Shown here: positions 13,175 through 25,500 of the stretch, piece by piece | Position numbering within the stretch: the first letter of the stretch is position 1 | Layout: each line of letters begins with the position of its first letter | From: Caenorhabditis elegans | Taxonomy: Eukaryota; Nematoda; Chromadorea; Rhabditida; Rhabditidae | Length of the DNA stretch: 64,000 nucleotides | Assembly (NCBI RefSeq): GCF_000002985.6 | Contig: NC_003281.10 | Span: forward strand, 8,618,001 to 8,682,000 | Reading direction: 5' to 3' | Made by a program: the position numbers and the translations under genes | Notes under the pieces: model-generated | What the model was told of the DNA's origin: nothing | Seen by the model: only the letters and a program-made list of their open reading frames with translations | Database searches by the model: none

Positions 13175-15334
13175 ATGTTTGTCTTAAACCGTTCAAGCGG
13201 GCTCATTCATCGATCTGTACCTTTATTAGCTCAAGTATCCACGCCTACGACTTCCACAACAAAATTAGGTTAATAATTCTCCATTTGGTGATAAACCAAT
13301 TCTTTTCTGCTTTTTTAAAACATTATGTTACAGCTCAACTTCACACAACGCATGCACTAAGCAAAGAAGATTATTATAAGACTTTGGGTGTCGACAAAAA
13401 ATCTGATGCAAAAGCAATCAAAAAGGCTTATTTCCAGGTAATATAAGTTTTTATCGAATACTTTGTAAGTATAAATACGTTATTTCAGCTTGCCAAGAAA
13501 TACCATCCAGATGTAAACAAAACAAAAGAAGCGCAGACGAAATTTCAAGAGATTTCTGAAGCATATGAGGTATTTTCAACAAACAATAGAGCAGGCTCGA
13601 ATCAAAAATATTAAGGTACTTTCCGATGACACAAAACGTCAAGAATATGATGCATACGGAAGCGGAGGTGGCCCAGCTGGTGGAAGAGGTGGTGCTGGAG
13701 GTTTCCACCACCATGGAAATGTTGATGTTAACGAAATTTTCAGAAGAGCATTTGGTGGAGGGGGTGGAATGGTGAGTTCTCCTTATGAATTCTTCTGAAT
13801 ATTATATTAATTATATAATTTTTATTGTAATTAATAAAAACTACAGTTTTATTTATTTTTTCGCTGATTCCAGGGTGGCTTTAATTTTGATAATTTTGCC
13901 CAAAGTGCTTTCGGACATTCTGCTGCTCAGGAAATGGTTATGGATATTTCGTTCGAAGAAGCTGTCCGAGGAGCCACCAAAAATGTTTCTGTAAACGTAG
14001 TTGAAGATTGTCTGAAATGTCACGGAACTCAAGTTGAACCAGGTCACAAAAAGACGTCGTGTCCGTATTGTAACGGAACTGGAGCAGTTTCTCAACGTCT
14101 TCAGGGTGGTTTCTTCTATCAAACAACTTGTAATCGATGCAGAGGAAGTGGACATTATAATAAGGTAGAGTTATTGATTTTTCTTTTATTGTAGCTTTTA
14201 ATTTTTTCTTCAGAATCCTTGTCAAGAATGTGAAGGTGAAGGTCAAACCGTTCAACGACGTCAAGTATCATTCAATGTGCCAGCTGGAACTAATAATGGA
14301 GATAGTTTGAAGTTCCAAGTGGGGAAAAATCAATTATTTGTTCGTTTCAACGTTGCACCATCTTTGAAATTCCGACGTGAGAAAGATGATATTCACTGTG
14401 ACGTAGATATTTCTCTGGCTCAAGCTGTTCTTGGTGGTACTGTAAAGGTTCCTGGAATTAATGGAGATACATATGTTCATATTCCGGCAGGAACTGGCAG
14501 TCACACTAAAATGAGGTAATAAATCTCCAAAAATTGGAACTTAAATATTCATTAAACAATTTTCAGATTAACAGGAAAAGGAGTAAAACGATTGCATTCT
14601 TACGGAAATGGAGATCAATATATGCATATTAAAGTAACGGTTCCGAAATATTTGACAGCCGAACAGAAACAAATTATGTTGGCTTGGGCTGCGACGGAAC
14701 AGCTGAAAGATGGAACCATCAAAGGATTGGAGAAAAATCAGAAAACCGAGGAGAAGGAGACGAAGAAAAATGAGGAAAAGAAGTCTGAAGGTGAAAAAAT
14801 ATGATTTCAATTTGAAACAAAGGTTTTATCAAAAAGTTGTCTTTAAAAAATCGAGAAATTACCAAAAAAAATTCATTAATTTTTTTTTTTTAAACCGACA
14901 TTATTGGTTGTAAAGATTCAAAAAGTTTGTAAAATTTTAAAGTTGTTTGAAAAATACCTGAAAGTCTTGTTTTTTTTTTTGCATTCTGATGCACTTGTAA
15001 TCTCAATTTTTCCCCAAAACTGATTTTTGATTCTTTTCAATCCAAAATTACTAATTTATAGGTGCATCAGAATCACAAAAACGGAGAAGTGAGCCAGTAG
15101 CTGAGAATGCAGAAACTATTGACGAAAATCAAGAAAACGAGGGATTTTTCGAAAAAATTAAACGAAAAATTTTCGGGTAAATATATAAATTTCTAAACAA
15201 AAATTAAATATTTTTGTTTCATTTGTATTAATTGAAATTTTCCAGATAAGTCCGAGGAGAAGTCCGAGTCAAAAGAAGAGCCAAAAAACGAAGAATCTAG
15301 TGAAACCCCCGAGAAAAAAGCTGCAGAATCCTAA
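13175..15334 (+). CDS. dnj-10: mitochondrial DnaJ (Tid1/DNAJA3-type) co-chaperone
   Basis: Type I J-protein that stimulates mitochondrial Hsp70. Exons: 13175-13268, 13334-13437, 13489-13569, 13616-13771, 13874-14164, 14214-14515, 14567-14790, then either 15062-15180 or 15246-15334. The N-terminus lacks acidic residues and has scattered Arg, as in a transit peptide. The J domain starts near residue 43 (EDYYKTLGV) and has His72-Pro73-Asp74. A Gly-rich linker, four CxxCxGxG-type zinc motifs ([31 protein letters not shown]) and the substrate-binding C-terminal domain follow. The two last exons give 456 or 446 residues with different charged tails. Exon 4 begins after an unusual acceptor (TTAAG, not TTCAG), but reading through would hit a stop. 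A TTTCAG 10 nt before the ATG may be a trans-splice site. Confidence 0.95.
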
Positions 15335-16579
15335 TATTTGTCGCAATTTATCGATTACTGTCCCAATCTTTCCAGTTTTGTTCCCTTGAAATTTGTTTTG
15401 TCTCATTTGTAGTTCTATTAGAGTGATTATAGTGTCTTTTTTGTTACACTTGTTTTTTTTTTCTATTTTCAATTAAACCGAAACAAATTTATCAAATTTT
15501 ATTCAGAAAGAGATAACACAACTAGCAATGATATGAAGAGTTTTATGGATGAAACTGGATTTTTTTAGAAAATGGTCTGTAACTTGGCTGAACATGAAAA
15601 TATCAAAAACCTCAAAATTGATAAAATGTGGTAAAATGTTTTTCAGTTTTACTACACAACAAAGATTTTTTTATGAAATTAGATGGATGTTGAGTTATGA
15701 CTGGTAGAACAGAAAAGTTTTCAAAAATTTTTGTGGATTTTGGTAAAATGGCTTTGACTCAATGTAACGCAACGAATAATTGGTATTTAAAAATGACAAA
15801 GATTTTAAAAGAAAGAAAAAACATTTCTGATCATTATGTCAGTTGAACATTTGTTTCCTAGGCATTCATGTTTCAAGATACGCCAGTTTGAAGATACGCA
15901 GTTTAGTGAGTTTAGGAAGTTATATTCTCATTACAAGCACAGGTACATGAGAAAACAGCAGTCAAAGAAGGGCGGTATTTTTTAATTTGGAATTATATTT
16001 TGCTCCTTATAATATTGGGAACACATCTGTGCTGCTAAATTATTGTTTTGTTAATTTAAACCGAAACAAATTAATCAAAATTTATTGTAAAATAAAAATA
16101 CAACTAGCAAAATATTTTATAGGACAAAATATGAAAAACGGAATGTCGTGTGAAGATGGAATTGAAAAGATATGAAATCATTGTGATCTGTTCAGGCAAA
16201 CTTTATAAAAAGCAAGGTTTTCGGGATAGTTTGAAAGAGCAGATCACCTGGATGTGAAAATACGGTGACATTTTTTTGGAAAAGGGAAAGAAAATGAAAA
16301 AAAATCGATAATTTATAGAAATTTTAGCCCGTTTTTAATTAGGGAAAGGGCGGTGAGTTAAGGATGTGAAATAATTGAAATTTCAAAATGGAAAAGTGGT
16401 TTTTTTTGCACAGAATTTTTCATTTTTCATCTTGAAGGTTATATTAAACACGCGATGACTGTATTTAGAACCCATTAAAATAATGGAGAAAAATGTCTCA
16501 AAACTGAAATACTGATTTGAGAAAACCATTTTCCCTATTTGAAAACTAAAAAAGATGACAAAATATAAAAATGGAAAAT
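15335..16579. other. intergenic region between dnj-10 and twk-7 3' ends
   Basis: There is no supported gene. A segment at 15473-15530 (core ttaaaccgaaacaaatt, then acaactagcaa) recurs in the same orientation at about 16056-16112 with changes, so part of the dnj-10 3' flank looks duplicated about 580 bp downstream. The remainder is AT-rich sequence. Confidence 0.5.
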
Positions 16580-19500
16580 CTATTTGAATGCACGATTGAG
16601 AGAATATCTTGAATGACAAAATCTACAACTTTGCATATCAATTGCAGACGATGACGTGGAAATGGTAGCAGCATCGGCAGTTTGATCAATATATCGAATA
16701 CATCGGATATCAGTTGGTATGAATGGTATGATGTGTTTGGAAACATAGAGATTCTCCACTATAAAAGCTTCTCGGGACATGTTACGAGCTCGCTTTTGCA
16801 TTAAATTTGCGTAGAGTTCTGATACAAGGACTACCTGGAAATATTTCAATTTTCCGTTGATCAACATAAAAAAGCAAAAAAAAATGCTTTTCAAAAAAGG
16901 CAAAAGTTTTTTAAAAGTTTCAACTATATGCATATTTTTGACCACAAAACCAAAACAAAACAAACTCAATAATATAAGTAAAGAAAACATTATGGAAATC
17001 ATTTTCTCGCAAGGTCTTGTAAAACTAAATCGCACTTGAAACTGACTATTTATATATATGAGAAAAATGAAGGAGTCCTCCAAAAATGATGCAACTCAAA
17101 AACGAAACATCAAAACGTATTTTTCAACATTTCGCATTTCGCATTAGAGACATTTCGCATAGAACGGATTTATGTGGAAATTTATGGACGTTTTCGTCCT
17201 TTTTAGATACATGAGCACATGTTCTCCTGTTTTATTTAGAGAGATGACTTGCTTTCAAAATTAAAAAAAAAAACTGCTTATACATACCTTTCCTCCTACA
17301 ACCGCCAATGCAGATCTAGCGTCTTGAATTTTTCTTCCGAAATAATGAATCTTTCGAATATACTGTACTCCTACCAAATCAATGCACATTGTAGTTATTG
17401 CAAGACCTAAAAATATTTTGAATTTTTGTTTTTTTTTCATTGAAAATTTACCTAAAATGATATAGAGCAATATGATATACATGTATCCGTCCCTTCTGGG
17501 CATCAAGTCGCCAAACCCGACCTAAAAATATTAATTTCAAAGAGTTCAACAAACTGGAACAAATTACAGTAGTCATTGTAATGAAGGACCAGTAGAATGA
17601 AGTGAAGAAAGACCACGGCTCTAATTTTGACATTAGGACACCGCCAAACGCTGTATATACTATCAGAATAGCTAATACCAGGAATGCAGGAATTCTGGAA
17701 AGACAAAAATTGAGATGAGTGAATTAAGTTTTGAAAGGTAATTTTCAAAATCCATTAAAAATGTATTAAAAATATTTTACAGTTTTCCAACGACCAAAAA
17801 ATCTGTCGAACATATACAAAAAACCAAAGCCAGCTTACAATGGAACCCCTAGTTTTTGTGATTGATCGATTGTTTCATAAATGTGTTTTATAACATTACG
17901 AACAAAAAACGCTTCTTGACTGGCAAAAACGTTTACCTTTTCTCCTCGATATTCATATCATGCCCCATTCCATGACTGTGACAGTGCTCACAAACGTGCT
18001 CTCTCCGTTCTTTTCGATGTCGTGACAATATGAGATATTTTAATTTCAAATAGTTTCCATACAACCAAACAAGATGTTCAGATAGGAATTTACCTGAAAA
18101 TTATTAAAATTATAATACATTTTCTACATTTTCCCTTTAAAAACAAATTTTAGATGCGATTAGCTGATCGCAGTAGCTATCAGATGTAACTGATGTTTTT
18201 TTAAAAACTTCACGTACTACAGATTTTCTAGTAAAAGCATATAAGTGCCTGCCCACTTACCCAAGTCAGCGATGGTAACCAGTGTTAGAGGTATTCCAAG
18301 CAAGGAGAACAATATACACCATATCCGTCCAATGTTTGTCACTGGAACTGGATTACCGTATCCGATGGTAGTGACGACGGTTACGGCAAAGAAAATGGAC
18401 GATGAAAATGTCCATGTCTCCGTTGCTGCGTTCTTTTTTACCTGAAAATAAATTAAATTATTTTTGAGGTATTTTGAGGTAGTATTATTGTATTAAAAGT
18501 TTGAATAATTTTGGTTGAATTTGGAATAGGTTGAAATCAAACTTTTCAAGTAAAAAACAAAGTTTCAATAGAAACAGTTTGAGAGAAATGATAAATAGCT
18601 GACCGGAAATGAGTACGAAAATCTACTTTTTAAACTTTGAGTATGCTCTGAAATATTTTCCTGTTATTTCCTTTTTCCATATTCTGGCTTTCAATTATCT
18701 TTAAAAAATTTTAAAGACACATCTTGGTTAAGTGTTTGGTGAAACTATAAATCTAAAACTATTTTTAAAGGAAAATCCTTGTCCCTTTGGATTAAAAAGA
18801 ACAAGAATAATTTTGAAATGTTTAATTACAGACACAGACAATTGCTCAGTTAGCGCATAAAAAAATAAGCAGACAATGAACCAACAGAACAAAAAACTTG
18901 AAAGGGTCTCTCTATCTGACAAGTTAGAGTTTTGTCATCTCCCGCGGGAACAGCTGAGCTTTCTCCACTTGTTTTTGTCTAATCTCTCCACATTTTTCAT
19001 GATCTATTGTTGTTTCTATCTTTTGATAGTCACAAGGGACCTCTTGTGTTTTCCGTTTCTATTTCACACCGCCAAACAGACTCAAAGAATGGAAGGTTTT
19101 GTGGAAAAATAGGAAAAAGATGAATTGGTGAGGATTATCAAGGATGGGGGAAAAGAGGTCGATAAGGAAATAGTTGGGTTAGAGAAGAACAAATAATAGT
19201 CCGGGTAGTTTGGATGGTTCAGATGTTACTTCTATATTGATAAATTATAAGTTGTGTCGATGCAAAATGTTAATTTAAATAGCCGATCGTAGTTTGAAGC
19301 AATCAGTTTACTGGTCAATTTCCGGCACATTTCGGCCAATTTTTGCCAAAATATTATATAAGTTTAGTTAGAAAGTTTTCAAAGCTGGAAATAAATTCGG
19401 CAAGACTTGGCCTAGATTTCCAAGTTTAGCTAAGCTTTGATTAAACTTCTGTCAATTTTTCATGAAAACTGTTCGTATTTTTTTATAGGGTCGAAATCGG

Positions 19501-22500
19501 GATGCCTGGAGTTGTGCCCGGATTGAGAAAAAAATTTGCAAATAGCCATCTCAATTACTCAATTACAAATTGCTTGCAATACATTTTCCGTACCTTCTGG
19601 TCGTCACATGCAATCTTTACAACAAAAAGTCCTGTCAAACTCACCTCGTTACTCGTCAAGAAATACTTCTCAAATGCGACAAACAGCTGATCGGACATAT
19701 TGTGCATGTGCCGTTCGGCTAGTGACTCCCATTCGTATCGTTCTGCAGACAATTGTGTTCAGGAAATTTTGTGGATTTCCATTTTTTGCCAGTTTGGTCG
19801 AATTATGTGTTGTAGGTATTGTCAAACAAGTTTCGTAAATTTGGCAATGTGCCAAAACTTTCAAAAAAAAAAAACAACGCTTTTAAAGTGTTTTAAAATA
19901 CTTGGTCAATCTGAATTAATATAATTGCATGTAAATCCCCACTACTGATATTAAAAAGTTATGCCAATCTAACTTACTTGTCTCATTTCCAGCAGCCAAA
20001 CGAATTAAGTCGTCAACAAACTCATTTTGACGAGTGTAGATCAGTTTAAGCTGAAAACTATTATTATTTTGAAAATTTCATATAATATTTCGAAATATTC
20101 ATAGAAAGAAAACAATTGTGTCCACAAAAATGCTGTTGTAAATATATAATTAGGTGCACTCATGTGCTGCCAGGTTGTTCTTTGTTGAAAAATTCGATTT
20201 CAGGATGCCATAAAGTAAATGGGAAAATATAATGGAATCTAACGCGACATTGTTTAAAATACTTTGGCCGCTTGTGACGCCACACTGTTAAGTTTTAAAA
20301 ATATATAAATTGATCCAAAAAAATTGAAACTAACTATAAGCTTGACGAATAAAATCTAAGAGCCTAATATAAAAAAGAAGCTTTTTCTCATGCTAGGTAC
20401 TAAAAAAGGCGCCCGAAAAGCACCTGGCCACCGCAGCCTTTTTTCCAGAAAATCGGAAGTCGTTCGCAAAGAAAATGGAAATGCTTGAGCCAACTGAGCC
20501 CATCTGCCACGTCAATGAAATAGGCAGATGGCTGAATCGAACGGAAAAGAAGAAGGATGTGACGAGTGAATGAATGGCTTTTTGCGTTGAAAAAGTACCA
20601 CTTTTGGTAGAATAAGATGGGCGAGTGGGAGTGAAGGAGTAGAAATAATAGAAATTGAAAATTGGAAACTTTTTCATAATTTTAACTAGATTAATTTTAG
20701 ATGTCAGAGATAAATCAAAATGTGCTTCAAAATAAAATAGTCTGAAATAGTCTTAATCCTTTTTATGCAAAATAAAAATTCGAACTTCCCCGAAATTCAA
20801 GTGGCATAATTGTTGCAATTTACACAGTAGTTTTGTGATTTTTGCGCCAAAAGACAAATTATTATCAAGTGTGAAAAAAGTGTGCGCCTTTGAAGAGTAC
20901 TGTAGTTCTAAACTCTTGTTGCTGCAGGGTTTTTCAAAGTTTTTGTCATTTTTTTAATGTTTATCTTTATATTTTTAATTCATACATGTATTTTAAAAAT
21001 ATATTTTTAACAAAAACTGTGAAAAATCTAAATAGATTTCGCAGCAATGAGAGTTTGCAGTTACAGTTATTATATATCTTTAAAGGCACACACCTTTTTG
21101 AAATTAACAAACAATATCGAGTCGAGACCGCGTACCGTATTAATATCGCAAAACTTAGAGTTTTATTTGTTTTTATCTTGATGAAAGGCTTTTCAGGAGA
21201 ACGTTTTTTTTTCAAGAAGAATTATCACCTCTCTCACGAATTATCAACTCGTTCTCATTTTATTTCATTTTTAAGTGTACATACACATCGCTGTTAGTTA
21301 CCATCGCACGGATGGCCGAGTGGTCTAAGGCGCCAGACTCAAGCGAAATGCTTGCCTCATGCTCGAGGTCGACTGGGTGTTCTGGTACTCGTATGGGTGC
21401 GTGGGTTCGAATCCCACTTCGTGCAGAATTTTTTATGTTTTCAACCTTGACCAAAAGTCATATTCATCCAATTCGGTACCCTATTTCTACGTTATCTTGT
21501 TCCTCAAACGATGGCCTTATGTTTTGATCTTCAACACTGCATAAGGAAATGTATACCAAAGACGAAGGTCGTTTTGATTTTTCAGTAACTGGCAGCAATG
21601 ATCCTTAAATCAGACTCCCACGCCCCTTCCGTTGAAAATAGGGCTTCGATCGCCAAACTAATCTTATAAACACTAGAAAAGTTTTTGTTAAAAATCCGTA
21701 TAAAAAGGGAATAATGTGATGAAAAAAGGCATCAAATTTCAAATTTGAACATTTCAAGCTTAACTCGAACTTCAGCTTTCTCGCGAAAAAATGAGTCAAA
21801 TCTTCCAAATTCTTGTGATCTTCGCCATTTTGTCAGCATTGCAAGTGAATGGGTAGGTGAAGTACAGTACTTTATGGCATCAAATGAAATATACTCAGAT
21901 TCCTCTTTCCAACTTATTCGTCAGGATATGACTACGATTGTTATGGATACGGTAACAATGGTTACGGTAATGGTGGATACGGCTATGGAAATGGTGGCGG
22001 ATACTATGGAGGATACAATGGATACTAAATAAAATAAATGAATACTTTTTGACGGATTTTTCATTGAAAATTTATTTAATAAATGTTAAGCATTCATAAG
22101 TCTTGATGTAGCCTACCCTGAAGTATGATTTCGGACGGAATTATTAGGTGTAGGTCGTTTCCTACGTTTGCCTTATATGCAGGCAGGCACGCCTTCGCGG
22201 AGATCAGGGGTGTATTTTTGCTATCGGGCAATCAAATGAAATATAGATTTGAAAAATTTTGTATTTTTTTTTTCTCTAAATGTTTTCAATTTTCAAGCTC
22301 AAAACATTTCAAGCCTAGAAGGAATTGTTTCAAATTTCTTCTCTCAAGTTGTGGAACTATTTCCAATATAATATATTTATTCCAAATTACTCCCATGTGA
22401 ACTATAGAACACGTATTGTCTCATCATTTCACTTTTATAGTTTCTGTATTACAACACTTGAATGAATGCTTGGTGTAAACAATTTATCAATGTGATAAAC

Positions 22501-25500
22501 AATTCGATTTGACGAATTTTTCCGAATTCTCAGGATGACCGAGTTTCGATGGTCAGTGGGAGTAAATGAATTGGGCAAATTGGTAATGGAAATCTAGTTT
22601 TTATGGTGAGTCATGGCAAAGAAATCAAACATTTAAAAATTACAAGTGATAAACCATGAGTAAACTTAATCAGGCAAGCTGGCGTTATCAAGTTGTTCAG
22701 TTGTTATAATAAAAATTACAAAAAAGATTTTCAAACAATGTAGATTTTTTCCACTATCAATATTCGGTAACTCAAAATAAGTCTCCGTAGCATAGGACCT
22801 GGCAGCCTACACCTACATCTACATCTACATCTACACCTACCCACACTACAAGTACACCTAAATTAATGGTTCAAATGAGTCAAACTAACCTGTTGTTCCT
22901 TCATCATTTGCTCGTGCGGCTGCTCAACACTATAAAATATCAATGCTCCAATTACTGTATATGTACACGTTAGAAGTACAAGTGCAACATGAGGTAGGAC
23001 GAGTTTAGCAAACTGAAATAGGAAAATCACTTCAATTAAAATATTAGAATAAATACTAAGTTTTCAATTTTTAATTAATTAATTTCAACGCGTTTGAATA
23101 ATTTTGTTAAACTGTCGAGGAAAAAAATCTCATAGTCAGCGATCGAATTCTCACGAGTTCTGCCAATTTTTCCTTTTTTTTTAGATTCTTGTTTCCAATA
23201 GATTACCTTCCTGATTCCAGTCTCCTCTTCTTCTTCATCTTCATCTTTACTTTCATCATCACTTTCATCGTCGATATCTTCATGGCCACTCTGAAAAGTT
23301 GTATTAACTTTTTAAAAATTCAACCAAAAATAAAAATAAACAACTGTGTGAATCAAATGAAAAACTTTTAGTTAAAATTCTATAACATTGAAAATTGTAT
23401 GAAACTAACAATAAAATCACACAGTTGACTATTTTCTTCAACGATCCATTTTTGCTAATGATTATAAAATGGTTAGCATAAAAATCCTTGTAAAATCAAT
23501 AAAAACACACAAAATGGGTATATGGGAAAGGGGAATATAAATGAAAAATTCCATGCTTCTAATTCCAAAACCTACTTAATAAACTCACAATTATGGCTGA
23601 AATCAAGCTGATTTCTAGCTCAACTTCCTCATTTTCAATGAAAATTTTTGCAGATTTTTTCGATTTTTTTATTTTCCGATTTGCGTACGGACATTGATGA
23701 GGGTTATCTGGTGCTTCCTGTTTTACAAGAGTTTTACAAAATAGGGAAAAGAGCAAAAGGCACAGTAAATCTTGTAAATTTAGAATTAATGAAAACAAAC
23801 CTTATCACAACTGTGAATTAAATGACTATCTTCATAATATTCAGCTCTTCCAAGTCCAGCTCTTGTTACTTCTTCACCGAATAAAGCTTCCTGAAAATAA
23901 AGGGAAAAGGGCATGCAAACGTTTTTGGAAAATCATGCAGTTTTTATTTTTATTTTCTAAGATGCATTTTATTGTCCACGGTGTTAACACCTGGTAACTC
24001 TATCTATATATGTTTTTTTTTGAAATTTCTTATACCTTTAGCTCTGGTATACCTAATTTTTTTAAATATTAATTTTAAAAATTACATGCATTACTAACAG
24101 AGATAATTATTCTGATCATTAAAATTTTGTGATTGCTCTGGTCCTTGTAGATAAAAATAGACAAAATAATTACCCTCCTCAAAACTCTCAACTCTTCATC
24201 TGTTGCCACGTCATCTCCGTAAATCAAGTTCTCAAAAATTTTAATATTATGATCAATTGAGCCATTATTATTTTCATAATGATCTGGTTTTGTATAGCCA
24301 CGTTTTTCATTTATAAAAAACTTTGCGATTCCAAAAAATTCCATTATGAAGAATTTGGAGACCGTGCTGAAAACATCCATCAAAATTGAGTTAAAGAAAA
24401 TCGAAATAATTAAATGAAATTGAGTTGAACGTAGGATATTTATTAATTTGTTTTAAAATCAGTTTAAAACCATTTTTGACGAATCTCAAAGCATTCAAAA
24501 ATAAATAACAGAACATGGGAAAAATTGTATGAGTTTATATAATACGTTTTCTCATGGTACTATTGATTGATCAGTGACAGAGTTTTCGATTCAAATTATT
24601 ATGTCGCCTTGATCAATGAACTGAATTTTCTGAAATCGTATGTCATACTATTTACTAAAACTTCACAAGTCATAAAAATCAAAATATCAAAAAAAAAGGA
24701 TCTAGAGAACTTTCAATTTTTCTCCGTTTCAAAAGTGTTTGCCAAAAACCGAAATGGGAGTACATTTCTGAAGATTCCTTTTTTCTTTTTTGTTCAAAAA
24801 AAAGTTGTTAAGCTGGAAAAAAACTTTGGTTTGAAGAGATGGAAGTTGTCTTGGACACACTCACATTTTTGATGGACAGCCTATCAGCGAACCACTTTTG
24901 GATTCTTGGCGAGAAATTTTTGAATTTTCGAGTCAATTTTCATGTCTAACTTGAGTATATTTATGACAGATATCACATTTTTCGAAAACAACAAAACAGA
25001 AATAAAAATTTATGAAAAACAGATTTTTTTCCGGATTTCAAAATTGTAAACTAGAATTTAGATTTTTTCTATTAGTAATGCATACAACTTTTTGGAAGGA
25101 AAAATACTAGAATTTTAGTAAAATTTGTTTTTTTTTAATTTTCTAATTTCTACAATTTTCCAAAACCATGCAAGAATCCATTCAATGTCACCCAAAAAAG
25201 CAAAAGTCAAACAAGAAAAATCAATTAAAAAAAAGTTGAACCCTTTCAATTTATACACTCACCCTTCTCTGCCGTCTATGAAATCCTTCTGGAATTTCAG
25301 TGACTCGATCATCCATCTCATGCCGTTCAAGTTCTTCATAGCTGTCATATTCAACTCCTACGTGGTGGTATGTTGAAGCTGCAACAGAAAAATTGAACAT
25401 CAAGTTATTTCTTACAGCTTGAACCTTCAGCTCGCGCAGATTAAAAATTGGTAACTCCGTTGCAAAAAAGATGGAGTTGCGTTTTTGGGAAGTTTTCAAG

